Below, piece by piece: positions 1 through 6,054 of a stretch of 9,232 nucleotides of DNA. The translations under genes were made by a program, and so were the position numbers. The stretch lies in contig USEU01000069.1 of assembly GCA_900553805.1 (NCBI GenBank), forward strand, positions 1 to 9,232, written 5' to 3'. Within the stretch, counting starts at the first letter, position 1. Each line of letters begins with the position of its first letter. The DNA comes from an uncultured Eubacteriales bacterium. GTDB taxonomy: Bacteria; Bacillota; Clostridia; Oscillospirales; Oscillospiraceae. The notes beneath the pieces are model-generated. The model was not told the origin of the DNA and made no database searches. It saw only the letters and a program-made list of their open reading frames with translations.

Positions 1-24
1 CTCGGAGATGTGTATAAGAGACAG
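1..24 (+). other. Nextera (Tn5) adapter remnant
   Basis: Bases 6-24 read AGATGTGTATAAGAGACAG, the 19-bp Tn5 mosaic end used in Nextera library adapters. The preceding CTCGG matches the inner end of the Nextera read-2 adapter arm. This is synthetic sequence left at the contig end, not genomic DNA and not a natural Tn5 insertion. An open frame starting at GTG position 10 takes its first five codons from the adapter. Confidence 0.97.
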
Positions 25-222
25 AAGCAGGAGCCTGCTGAGGACGTGTACGACAGCGAGGCTGTGGTGGGTGAGATCTCCCAGAGCCTGGAGGCCATGG
101 TGGGCGCTTCCGGCGCCGCCGCGCCCAGTGCCGCGCCCCAGCATCCCCCCCGTGACACCACCAGCCGCTTTTCCAACCTGAATCTCCAGTTCGGCCGGAA
201 TTACGATCCCACCCAGAAGTAA
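25..222 (+). CDS. C-terminal fragment of unknown protein, possibly DivIVA-like
   Basis: The frame is open from the adapter junction to a TAA at 220-222, giving 65 residues of a gene whose start lies outside the contig. The fragment begins acidic (EPAEDVYDSE), continues with a possible short helix (VVGEISQSLEAMVG), then a low-complexity Ala/Pro linker (ASGAAAPSAAPQHPP), and ends in SRFSNLNLQFGRNYDPTQK. This looks like a disordered tail with a short conserved-looking end motif. No catalytic motif is visible. In many Firmicutes the gene just before ileS is divIVA, whose products have coiled-coil cores and variable C-terminal tails, so DivIVA is the leading guess from context only. No terminator is seen between it and the T-box, so read-through into the ileS leader is possible. 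Confidence 0.6.
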   Translation, partial: KQEPAEDVYDSEAVVGEISQSLEAMVGASGAAAPSAAPQHPPRDTTSRFSNLNLQFGRNYDPTQK

Positions 223-250
223 TCTCCCAAGGACCGATTCATACCCCCAA

Positions 251-500
251 CGCAACGACGAGGACACGGGCTTCGGCTCCCCTCCTTCCAGAGAACTGCC
301 GGACGGTGCAAGGCAGCAAGGAGGCGCCCCATGCCTATCCCCTCCAGCAGCGCAAGGAACGCCCCAGGGCAAGTAGAATGCGCCGGTTTCGCGCCCGTTA
401 CAGCGCCGTCGAGTGCCGGCCTCCCCGCCGGAACAAGAGTGGTACCGCAGAGGTCAAAGCGCCTTTGTCTCTTAGCACAGAGACAAAGGCGCTTTTCATT
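251..500 (+). promoter_or_regulatory. T-box leader (tRNA-Ile sensing) of ileS
   Basis: A complete T-box can be folded. Stem I: 281-287 pairs with 318-324, and 296-300 with 312-316. It carries an AGAGAA bulge (290-295) and a GGTGCAA distal loop motif (305-311), both T-box hallmarks. Lower pairings 268-271/326-329 and 260-263/341-344 leave an internal loop containing ATC at 337-339, the candidate isoleucine specifier codon. An AGTAGA-type motif lies at 372-377 and a stem III hairpin at 416-420/427-431. The T-box core AGAGTGGTACCGC occupies 436-448. In the antiterminator, 435-439 pairs with 469-473 and 447-453 with 462-468 around the 7-base bulge TGGTACC (440-446). The variable base of TGGN is T443, which pairs with a discriminator A, as expected for tRNA-Ile. 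Uncharged tRNA-Ile should stabilise this fold and allow ileS transcription. Stem I limits are approximate. No convincing promoter was found upstream in the window. Confidence 0.95.
456..496 (+). terminator. T-box intrinsic terminator
   Basis: A perfect 16-bp stem pairs 456-471 with 480-495 around an 8-base loop (472-479), followed by TTTT CATTTT. The 5' arm shares 462-471 with the antiterminator helices, so the two folds exclude each other. It ends transcription when tRNA-Ile is charged. Confidence 0.95.
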
Positions 501-560
501 TTGGATCTCCTTTCAGGGAAGCCAAGAAAAAGAAGAACTATTTAGAAAGGAATCATTTCT

Positions 561-3353
561 ATGGACTATAAGAATACCATCATCACACCGCAGACGGATT
601 TCCCCATGAAGGCGGGGCTGCCCAACCGGGAGCCGGGGATGCTGAAGGCCTGGCAGGACATGGACCTTTATAACGCCATGCTGGAGAAGAACAAGGACCT
701 GCCCCCCTTTGTGCTGCATGACGGCCCTCCGTTCTCCAACGGCTATATCCACATGGGCCACGCCCTGAATAAGACCCTGAAGGACTTCATCGTCCGCTCC
801 CATGCCATGATGGGCCGCTATACCCCCTATGTTCCCGGCTGGGACAACCACGGCCTGCCCATTGAGCGGGCCATCGAGACCTCCAAGAAGAAGCTGAACA
901 AGGACATGACCGTGCCCGAATTCCGCAACGCCTGCGAGGAGTTCGCCCAGGATTTCATCAACAAGCAGCGCGAGGGCTTCAAGCGCCTGGGCGTGGTGGG
1001 CGACTGGGAGCATCCCTACCGCACCATGGACAAGCACTTCGAGGCCCAGGAGGTCAAGGTGTTTGGCCGGATGTTCGACAAGGGCTACATCTACAAGGGC
1101 CTGAAGCCCGTGTCCTGGTGCCCGTTCTGCGTCACGGCGGTGGCCGAGGCGGATATCGAATATAAGGATGACCCCTGTACCACGGTGTACGTCAAGTTCC
1201 CGGTGAAGGACGACCTGGGCAAGCTCAGCCAGTTCGACCTGAGCCGCGCCTACTTCGTGATCTGGACCACCACCATCTGGACCCTCCCCGGCAACATGGC
1301 CATCTGCCTGCATCCCAGGGAGTCCTATGCCCTGGTGAAGGCGGACAACGGCGAGACCTACATCATGGCCGAGGCTCTGATGGACAAGGTGATGAAGATC
1401 GGCGGCATCGAGCACTATGAGGTGCTGGCTACCTATCCCGGCCAGTTCTTTGAGCATATGGTGGCCAAGCATCCGTTCCTGGAGGGCCATACCTCCAAGC
1501 TGGTAAACGCGGAGTACGTCACCATGGATTCCGGCACGGGCTGCGTCCACACCGCCCCCGGCTTCGGCGCGGACGACTATGTGACCTGCATGCGCTACGG
1601 CATGGACCTGATCGTCCCCGTGGACGACTACGGCCGCCACACTGCCTATGCGGGCAAGTACGAGGGCCTGTCCACCGAGAAGTCCAACCCCGTCATCCTG
1701 GAGGACCTGAAGGAGTTGGGCATGCTCTTCGCCTCCGAGGAGATCGTCCACTCCTATCCCCACCATGACCGCTGCAAGAAGCCCGTCATCTTCCGGGCCA
1801 CCCCCCAGTGGTTCTGCTCCGTGGAATCCTTCAAGGACAAGGCCATCGAGGCCATTGAGAACGTGAAGTGGTATCCCGCCTGGGGCGGCGAGCGGATGGT
1901 CAGCATGATCCGCGAGCGGGCCGACTGGTGCATCTCCCGCCAGCGCCGCTGGGGTCTGCCCATTCCCGTGTTCTACTGCGAGAGCTGCGGCAAGCCGGTG
2001 TCCACCCCGGAATCCATCGAGAAGCTCTCCAAGCTCTTTGATGAATACGGCTCCAACATCTGGTTCCAGAAGGAGGCCATGGAGCTGGTGCCCGATGGCT
2101 TTACCTGCCCCCACTGCGGCGGCAAGCAGTTCACCAAGGAAAAGGACACCCTGGACTGCTGGTTCGACTCCGGCTCCACCCATTACGCATCCCTGATGCA
2201 CGACCATCCCGACCTGTGGCCGGCGGACGTGTATCTGGAGGGCGCGGATCAGTATCGCGGCTGGTTCCAGTCCAGCCTCCTGACCTCCGTGGGCGCGCTG
2301 GACCGCGGCGCTCCCTTCAAGCAGGTGCTGACCCACGGCTGGACGGTGGACGGCCAGGGCCGGGCCATGCACAAATCCCTGGGCAACGGCGTTGACCCGG
2401 CGGACCTGATCAAGGACTACGGCGCGGACATCGTCCGCCTGTGGGCCGCCTCCTCCGACTACCACGCGGACGTGCGCTGCTCCAAGGAGATCTTCAAGCA
2501 GATCGCTCAGAATTACCTGAAGTTCCGCAACACCGCCCGCTACTGCCTGGGCAACCTGAATGAATTCGACCCGGACAATCTGGTTTCCGCCGAGGAAATG
2601 GAGGAGCTGGATCGCTGGGCGCTGACCAAGCTGAACAGCCTGATCGCCGCCTGCCGCAAATCCTATAACGACTATGAATTCCACATGGTCACCCATGCCA
2701 TCAATGATTTCTGCGTGGTAGACCTCAGCGCCTTCTACCTGGATATCATCAAGGATCGTCTGTACTGCGAGGAGAAGAACGGCCTGCGCCGCCGCTCCGC
2801 CCAGACGGCGCTGTACCTCATCGTCTCCGCCATGTCCCGGCTGTTTGCCCCCATCCTGGCCTTCACCTGCGACGAGATCTGGCAGTCCATGCCCCACTGC
2901 AAGGACGACGACCGCCGCAACGTCCTGCTGAACCAGATGCCCGAGGACTGCGCAGCCTACGCCCTCAGCGACGAGGCCATGGCCCGCTGGGATGCCGTTA
3001 TCAAGCTCCGTCAGGATGTAAACGGCGTGCTGGAAAAGGCCCGTGCCGATAAGCGCATCGGCAAGGCCCTGGAGGCCCATGTCACCCTGGACACCCAGGA
3101 CGAGGCGCTGAAGCAGGCCTGCGCGGGCGTGAACCTGGCAGAGGTATTCATCGTCTCCGACTGCGCCTGGTCCGCTCCCGAGGAGGGCGCGGAGGTGGCC
3201 TCCGGCGTCAACTACCCCACCCTCACCGTGGGCGTCACCGAGGCCAAGGGCACCAAGTGTCCCCGCTGCTGGATGCATTCCCTCCAGGCCAACGCCGAGG
3301 GCCTGTGCCCCCGCTGCGCCGCCGTCATCGCCAAGATGGACGTAGAGCTGTAA
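561..3353 (+). CDS. ileS: Isoleucyl-tRNA synthetase
   Basis: Class I aminoacyl-tRNA synthetase that activates isoleucine with ATP and charges tRNA-Ile in the cytoplasm. Its 930 residues fit the standard bacterial IleRS1 size rather than the longer mupirocin-resistant type. The HIGH motif is HMGH at 64-67. The CP1 editing domain carries WTTTIWTLPGN (235-245) and GTGCVHTAPG (325-334), with His330 and Asp339 placed like E. coli editing residues His333 and Asp342. WFDSGSTH in the catalytic core is typical. The second signature is AMHKS (602-606) rather than KMSKS. A C-terminal zinc knuckle has Cys900, Cys903, Cys916 and Cys919. The start ATG follows an AGAAAGGA site with about 9 bases of spacing. 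Transcription is controlled by the T-box upstream and ends at the hairpin just after the stop. The gene appears intact and monocistronic unless read-through from the preceding gene occurs. Confidence 0.98.
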   Translation: MDYKNTIITPQTDFPMKAGLPNREPGMLKAWQDMDLYNAMLEKNKDLPPFVLHDGPPFSNGYIHMGHALNKTLKDFIVRSHAMMGRYTPYVPGWDNHGLPIERAIETSKKKLNKDMTVPEFRNACEEFAQDFINKQREGFKRLGVVGDWEHPYRTMDKHFEAQEVKVFGRMFDKGYIYKGLKPVSWCPFCVTAVAEADIEYKDDPCTTVYVKFPVKDDLGKLSQFDLSRAYFVIWTTTIWTLPGNMAICLHPRESYALVKADNGETYIMAEALMDKVMKIGGIEHYEVLATYPGQFFEHMVAKHPFLEGHTSKLVNAEYVTMDSGTGCVHTAPGFGADDYVTCMRYGMDLIVPVDDYGRHTAYAGKYEGLSTEKSNPVILEDLKELGMLFASEEIVHSYPHHDRCKKPVIFRATPQWFCSVESFKDKAIEAIENVKWYPAWGGERMVSMIRERADWCISRQRRWGLPIPVFYCESCGKPVSTPESIEKLSKLFDEYGSNIWFQKEAMELVPDGFTCPHCGGKQFTKEKDTLDCWFDSGSTHYASLMHDHPDLWPADVYLEGADQYRGWFQSSLLTSVGALDRGAPFKQVLTHGWTVDGQGRAMHKSLGNGVDPADLIKDYGADIVRLWAASSDYHADVRCSKEIFKQIAQNYLKFRNTARYCLGNLNEFDPDNLVSAEEMEELDRWALTKLNSLIAACRKSYNDYEFHMVTHAINDFCVVDLSAFYLDIIKDRLYCEEKNGLRRRSAQTALYLIVSAMSRLFAPILAFTCDEIWQSMPHCKDDDRRNVLLNQMPEDCAAYALSDEAMARWDAVIKLRQDVNGVLEKARADKRIGKALEAHVTLDTQDEALKQACAGVNLAEVFIVSDCAWSAPEEGAEVASGVNYPTLTVGVTEAKGTKCPRCWMHSLQANAEGLCPRCAAVIAKMDVEL

Positions 3354-3368
3354 CATCTTAATATGCGG

Positions 3369-3405
3369 AAAGCACCAGCCCGCTTCATGTGGGCTGGTGC
3401 TTTTT
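3369..3405 (+). terminator. Intrinsic terminator of ileS
   Basis: A perfect 13-bp stem pairs 3369-3381 with 3391-3403 around a 9-base loop, with a T-run at 3401-3405. It starts 15 bases after the ileS stop. Its minus-strand reading ends in only three T, so it is a weaker candidate for stopping the convergent MATE transcript. Confidence 0.95.
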
Positions 3406-3406
3406 G

Positions 3407-3568
3407 ATACTATTTCCTGATTAAAATCTTAATCAGGAAGGCATCGCCTGAAGGCGCTGCCTGTTTTGTGATTTATAAGGAAAGAAATCACAAAACAAGT
3501 CTCATATGAACTCCATGCCCTTCAGGCAATTAAAATCTTTTTTAAAGATTTTAATTGGAGTTCAGTAT
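3407..3568. repeat. Nested palindromic intergenic element (A-B-C-B'-A')
   Basis: Three hairpins abut with no spacer: 3414-3424/3429-3439 (11 bp), 3440-3448/3453-3461 (9 bp, one mismatch) and 3462-3474/3485-3497 (13 bp). A three-way junction follows: an outer stem 3507-3515/3556-3564 (9 bp) encloses hairpins 3516-3519/3525-3528 and 3529-3540/3544-3555 (12 bp), again with no gaps. The halves mirror each other: ATTAAAATCTT (3420-3430) is complementary to 3545-3555, GCCTGAAGG (3446-3454) to 3519-3527, and ATACT (3407-3411) to 3564-3568, centred on the 13-bp hairpin. It fills the gap between convergent ileS and the MATE gene and encodes nothing. Degenerate terminal inverted repeats suggest a MITE-like or REP-like element; a bidirectional terminator or structured RNA is the alternative. 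No clear target-site duplication was seen. Confidence 0.8.
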
Positions 3569-3580
3569 GAAAGGGTGCGG

Positions 3581-4954
3581 TTATTTCGCGGCCTGGGGCT
3601 GCATGGGGCGCAGGCGGCGGAAGCAGTGGATGAAGTAGCCGATCTCTGCTGCGGCGGTCAGGATCCAGGAGAACGGATAGAGCAGGTACAGCGACGGGAT
3701 CGTGTGGAAATGGGCGAAGATGGTATATACCCATATGACGCGGAACACGCAGGAGCCGAGGACCACGATGATCGTGGGGATAAGGCTGCGTCCCAGGCCG
3801 CGGCAGGCGGCGATGGTGCAGTCCATAAAGGCGCTGATGGCATAGGAGAAGCACATGATCCGCATTCGGTCGATGCCGGTGGCCACCACATCCGCGTCGT
3901 TGGTAAAGATATAGAGGAACGGCTCCGCGCACAGCCAGAAGGCCGCGCTGAGCACGGCGGCGATGAGGAAGGAATAGCCCAGGCTGATGTAGTAGCTCTT
4001 GAGCATCCGATCCTTCTTGCCCGCGCCCCAGTTCTGCCCCATAAAGGTGGAGCAGCCGGTGTAGAACGCGGCCATCACATTATAAATCACGTTATCCACA
4101 TTGACGGCGGCGGAGTTGCCGGAGACAATGGTGGAATCGAAGGAATTGACGCCTACCTGGATAAAGAGGTTGGCAATGGCAAAAATCGCGTTCTGGATGC
4201 CGGAGGGAATGCCCAGCCCCAGGATCCGGCGGGTCTCACCGATGGAAAGGGTCAGGGCCTTGAATTCCAGGCGGCAGCTGTTGCGCAGCCGGGCCATATG
4301 GATCAGGATCAGAATCGCCGACACATACTGGGAAAGGATGCTGGCCAGCGCCACGCCGTCCGCCGCCATGCCGCAGACGATGACGAAGAACAGATTCAAA
4401 ATGACGTTCAGGACTCCGGCGATCACAAGATAAGCCAGCGGGCGCTTGGTGTCGCCGGTGGCGTTGAGGACCGCGTTGCCGAAGTTAAAGATGCCCAGCG
4501 CCGGCATACCCAGTGCATAGATGCGGAAATAGAGCACCGCCCCGGGCAGCAGATCGTCCTTCGTTTTCAGCAGCTCCAGCATCGGCGCGGCCAGCAGCAG
4601 GCACAGCGCGGCGATCAGGAGCCCCATCAGGGTGCACAGGATCAGCGCCGTGTGAACGCAGCGCCGGGTATCCTCATTCCGCTGCGCCCCCAGATACTGG
4701 GCCACCCGCACGTTGACGCCGTTGCCCAGCCCAATCAGAAAGCCGGTGAAAAGCGTGACCAATGTGGAGGTGGAGCCCACGGAGCCAAGCGCCATGGCGC
4801 TGGAAAATTTCCCCACCACGGCCACATCCGCCATATTGAACAGCACCTGAAGCAGCTGCGAAAAGATCAGCGGAACACTGAAGGCAAAAATATTTTTGTA
4901 CAATGACCCCTCGGTCATGGTGATTTCACCGCGGCGGGAGTGCAGACCGGCCAT
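3581..4954 (-). CDS. MATE-family multidrug/cation efflux transporter
   Basis: A 457-residue polytopic membrane protein of the usual MATE size, expected to have 12 transmembrane segments in two six-helix bundles and to export drugs or metabolites by Na+ or H+ antiport. After a short hydrophilic start (MAGLHSRRGEITMTEGSLYK) comes the typical first helix IFAFSVPLIFSQLLQVLFN, then ADVAVVGKFSS, which matches the conserved N-terminal MATE signature. The second half opens similarly with RRILGLGIPSGIQNAIFA. The ATG at 4954 is chosen because AAGGAG (4961-4966) sits 6 bases upstream; an in-frame ATG at 5023 lies inside the promoter and would precede the transcript. The gene runs convergent to ileS and divergent from the ABC operon, as a single transcription unit. 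The substrate cannot be told from sequence. Confidence 0.95.
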   Translation of the reverse strand: MAGLHSRRGEITMTEGSLYKNIFAFSVPLIFSQLLQVLFNMADVAVVGKFSSAMALGSVGSTSTLVTLFTGFLIGLGNGVNVRVAQYLGAQRNEDTRRCVHTALILCTLMGLLIAALCLLLAAPMLELLKTKDDLLPGAVLYFRIYALGMPALGIFNFGNAVLNATGDTKRPLAYLVIAGVLNVILNLFFVIVCGMAADGVALASILSQYVSAILILIHMARLRNSCRLEFKALTLSIGETRRILGLGIPSGIQNAIFAIANLFIQVGVNSFDSTIVSGNSAAVNVDNVIYNVMAAFYTGCSTFMGQNWGAGKKDRMLKSYYISLGYSFLIAAVLSAAFWLCAEPFLYIFTNDADVVATGIDRMRIMCFSYAISAFMDCTIAACRGLGRSLIPTIIVVLGSCVFRVIWVYTIFAHFHTIPSLYLLYPFSWILTAAAEIGYFIHCFRRLRPMQPQAAK

Positions 4955-4970
4955 AAAAATCTCCTTTATA

Positions 4971-4985
4971 TTGCCGTTTCGGCAA
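4971..4985 (-). promoter_or_regulatory. Small leader hairpin before the MATE ribosome site
   Basis: TTGCCG and CGGCAA form a 6-bp stem with a 3-base loop in the 5' UTR, 4 bases from the AAGGAG site at 4961-4966. It could keep the ribosome site exposed or affect mRNA stability. No function is demonstrated. Confidence 0.4.
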
Positions 4986-5005
4986 GATCTGTGAAGAGCC
5001 CCACC

Positions 5006-5034
5006 ATTATAGTGGCTTGCCATCCGCTTGTCAA
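5006..5034 (-). promoter_or_regulatory. Consensus sigma-A promoter of the MATE gene
   Basis: On the minus strand, TTGACA (5034-5029) and TATAAT (5011-5006) are both exact consensus hexamers with a 17-base spacer. The expected start is near 4999, giving a leader of about 45 bases. Such a perfect promoter suggests strong expression unless a repressor acts on it. Confidence 0.93.
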
Positions 5035-5049
5035 GACGGCTATCCCCCA

Positions 5050-5070
5050 GGGAAAATGCAGGGGAAAATG
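5050..5070. repeat. Short direct repeat upstream of the MATE promoter
   Basis: GGGAAAATG occurs at 5050-5058 and 5062-5070, extending to CAGGGAAAATG and CAGGGGAAAATG, about one helical turn apart. It lies 16 bases upstream of the MATE -35 box. It could be an operator or an A-tract UP-like element, or chance. Confidence 0.35.
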
Positions 5071-5080
5071 AGACAGAACG

Positions 5081-5114
5081 GAAATGAAACGTGACATGCG
5101 TGAAGCTTCATTTC
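5081..5114. repeat. Inverted repeat in the divergent intergenic region
   Basis: GAAATGAA (5081-5088) and TTCATTTC (5107-5114) are perfect complements around 18 bases. The overlapping TGAAGCTTCA (5101-5110) is itself a perfect 10-bp palindrome. This is a possible regulator site; the stretch 5035-5203 has no convincing gene. Confidence 0.4.
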
Positions 5115-5147
5115 AAGAGATGCTGAGATGGGTTTCCTTCTCCAATA

Positions 5148-5173
5148 TGCAAGTTGAACAAGCGAAACTTGCA
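5148..5173. repeat. Inverted repeat upstream of the ABC operon promoter
   Basis: TGCAAGTT (5148-5155) and AACTTGCA (5166-5173) form a perfect 8-bp inverted repeat with a 10-base centre. The centres of the half-sites are 18 bases apart, and the repeat ends 30 bases before the -35 box. The position suits an activator or repressor site for the amino-acid transport operon; no regulator is encoded nearby. Confidence 0.45.
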
Positions 5174-5203
5174 AAATTGTGAAATTATTGTGGGTTACTC
5201 TTC

Positions 5204-5232
5204 TTGACGGCGGCGGGACGGAAGCGTATAAT
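5204..5232 (+). promoter_or_regulatory. Sigma-A promoter of the ABC transporter operon
   Basis: TTGACG (5204-5209) and TATAAT (5227-5232) are separated by 17 bases. The expected start is near 5239-5240, about 12 bases before the leader terminator hairpin. No other promoter is seen within the operon. Confidence 0.9.
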
Positions 5233-5251
5233 GTCCCCATACAAGAAAAGC

Positions 5252-5293
5252 AAGGGCGCTTTGATTGCAGTGCAGTCAGAGCGCTCTTTTTTT
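5252..5293 (+). terminator. Leader terminator (attenuator) before the ABC operon
   Basis: A continuous 17-bp stem, including three G-U pairs, joins 5252-5268 with 5272-5288 around the 3-base loop AGT, followed by a T-run through 5293. It lies between the promoter and the first start codon, and GAGG (5294-5297) follows at once. This is an intrinsic terminator by form, so most transcripts should stop as RNAs of about 50 bases unless something prevents folding. A weak competing hairpin, 5247-5251 with 5258-5262, can be drawn. No T-box or known aptamer was recognised upstream. Confidence 0.85.
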
Positions 5294-5306
5294 GAGGTGA
5301 ATGCCT

Positions 5307-6041
5307 ATGAGCGACATGATACGGCTGGAAAAGGTGAATAAAATGTTCGGCGATCTCCATGTCCTGAAGGATGTGGATTTGACGGTGGCCGAGGGAGAGA
5401 AGCTGGTGATCATCGGTCCCTCCGGCAGCGGCAAGTCCACCACCGTGCGCTGCATGAATTTTCTGGAGACCCCCACCAGCGGCCATGTGTACATCGCCGG
5501 TCAGGAGCTGACCCACAAGAACAAGCGCCGGCTCATCCGGGAGAATATGAGCATGGTGTTCCAGCAGTTCAATCTGTATCCCCACATGACCGTGCTGAAA
5601 AATCTGACCCTGGCCCCCATGAAGCTGCACCACAAATCCAAAGAGGAAGCGGAGCAGCTGGCCTATTACTATCTGGATGTGGTGGGCCTGCGGGACAAGG
5701 CACACGCCTATCCCACCACCCTTTCCGGCGGCCAGCAGCAGCGCATCGCCATTGCCCGGGCGCTGTGCTGCCAGTCCAAGATCATCCTGTTTGACGAGCC
5801 CACCTCCGCTCTGGACCCGGAGACCATCCAGGAGGTGCTGGATGTGATGATTAAGCTGGCGGCGGAGAACATCACAATGGTGGTGGTCACCCATGAGATG
5901 GGCTTTGCCCGGAAGGTGGCCGATCGGATCGTTTTTATGGCGGACGGCCAGATCATGGAGGAGGGGACCCCGGAACATTTCTTCGAGGGCGCGCAGAACC
6001 CCAGAGTACAGCAATTCCTTGGAAAAATTCTGAAGCATTAA
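5307..6041 (+). CDS. Polar amino-acid ABC transporter ATPase (GlnQ/HisP type)
   Basis: Cytoplasmic ATPase subunit that powers amino-acid import by dimerising on the two permeases. All nucleotide-binding motifs are present in the 244-residue product: Walker A GPSGSGKST (37-45), Q-loop Gln86/87 in VFQQFNLYPHMT, signature LSGGQQQR (139-146), Walker B IILFDE with catalytic Glu164, D-loop SALD (167-170) and H-loop His196. The NLYPHMT context after the Q-loop and overall length are typical of the polar amino-acid uptake family. The ATG at 5307 is preferred because GAGG (5294-5297) is 9 bases upstream; the in-frame ATG at 5301 would leave only 3. It is the first gene of the operon, directly behind the leader terminator. 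The substrate is not decided by this subunit. Confidence 0.96.
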   Translation: MSDMIRLEKVNKMFGDLHVLKDVDLTVAEGEKLVIIGPSGSGKSTTVRCMNFLETPTSGHVYIAGQELTHKNKRRLIRENMSMVFQQFNLYPHMTVLKNLTLAPMKLHHKSKEEAEQLAYYYLDVVGLRDKAHAYPTTLSGGQQQRIAIARALCCQSKIILFDEPTSALDPETIQEVLDVMIKLAAENITMVVVTHEMGFARKVADRIVFMADGQIMEEGTPEHFFEGAQNPRVQQFLGKILKH

Positions 6042-6054
6042 GGAGGAAACAATT

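Noticed and set aside
150..250. A dedicated promoter for the ileS leader
   Set aside because: No pair of hexamers close to consensus with acceptable spacing was found; transcription may start further upstream.
306..609. Open frames across the ileS leader
   Set aside because: This stretch folds as a T-box with all its conserved elements, and the predicted peptides are arginine/serine/proline-rich with no ribosome sites.
513..3356. A 947-codon open frame antisense to ileS on the minus strand
   Set aside because: It mirrors ileS, has a Gly/Val/Leu/His-rich composition typical of antisense frames in GC-rich genes, and no ribosome site or recognisable domain. The sense product is certain.
3414..3569. 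A CRISPR array
   Set aside because: The repeats are inverted and nested rather than direct and evenly spaced, and no cas genes are present.
3506..4906. A 466-codon open frame antisense to the MATE gene
   Set aside because: Gly/Asp/His/Gln-rich composition of an antisense shadow; its start lies inside the palindromic element, while the minus-strand MATE protein has clear family motifs and a promoter.
4955..5023. Longer MATE start at the ATG at 5023
   Set aside because: That ATG lies within the spacer of the consensus promoter, upstream of the expected transcript start, and has no ribosome site.
5056..5094. A 12-codon possible leader peptide (ATG at 5056)
   Set aside because: It lies upstream of the mapped promoter, has no plus-strand promoter of its own and no well-spaced ribosome site.
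5035..5250. A riboswitch aptamer or T-box upstream of the ABC operon
   Set aside because: No T-box core and no recognised aptamer motif were found, and the consensus promoter at 5204-5232 leaves only a very short leader before the terminator.
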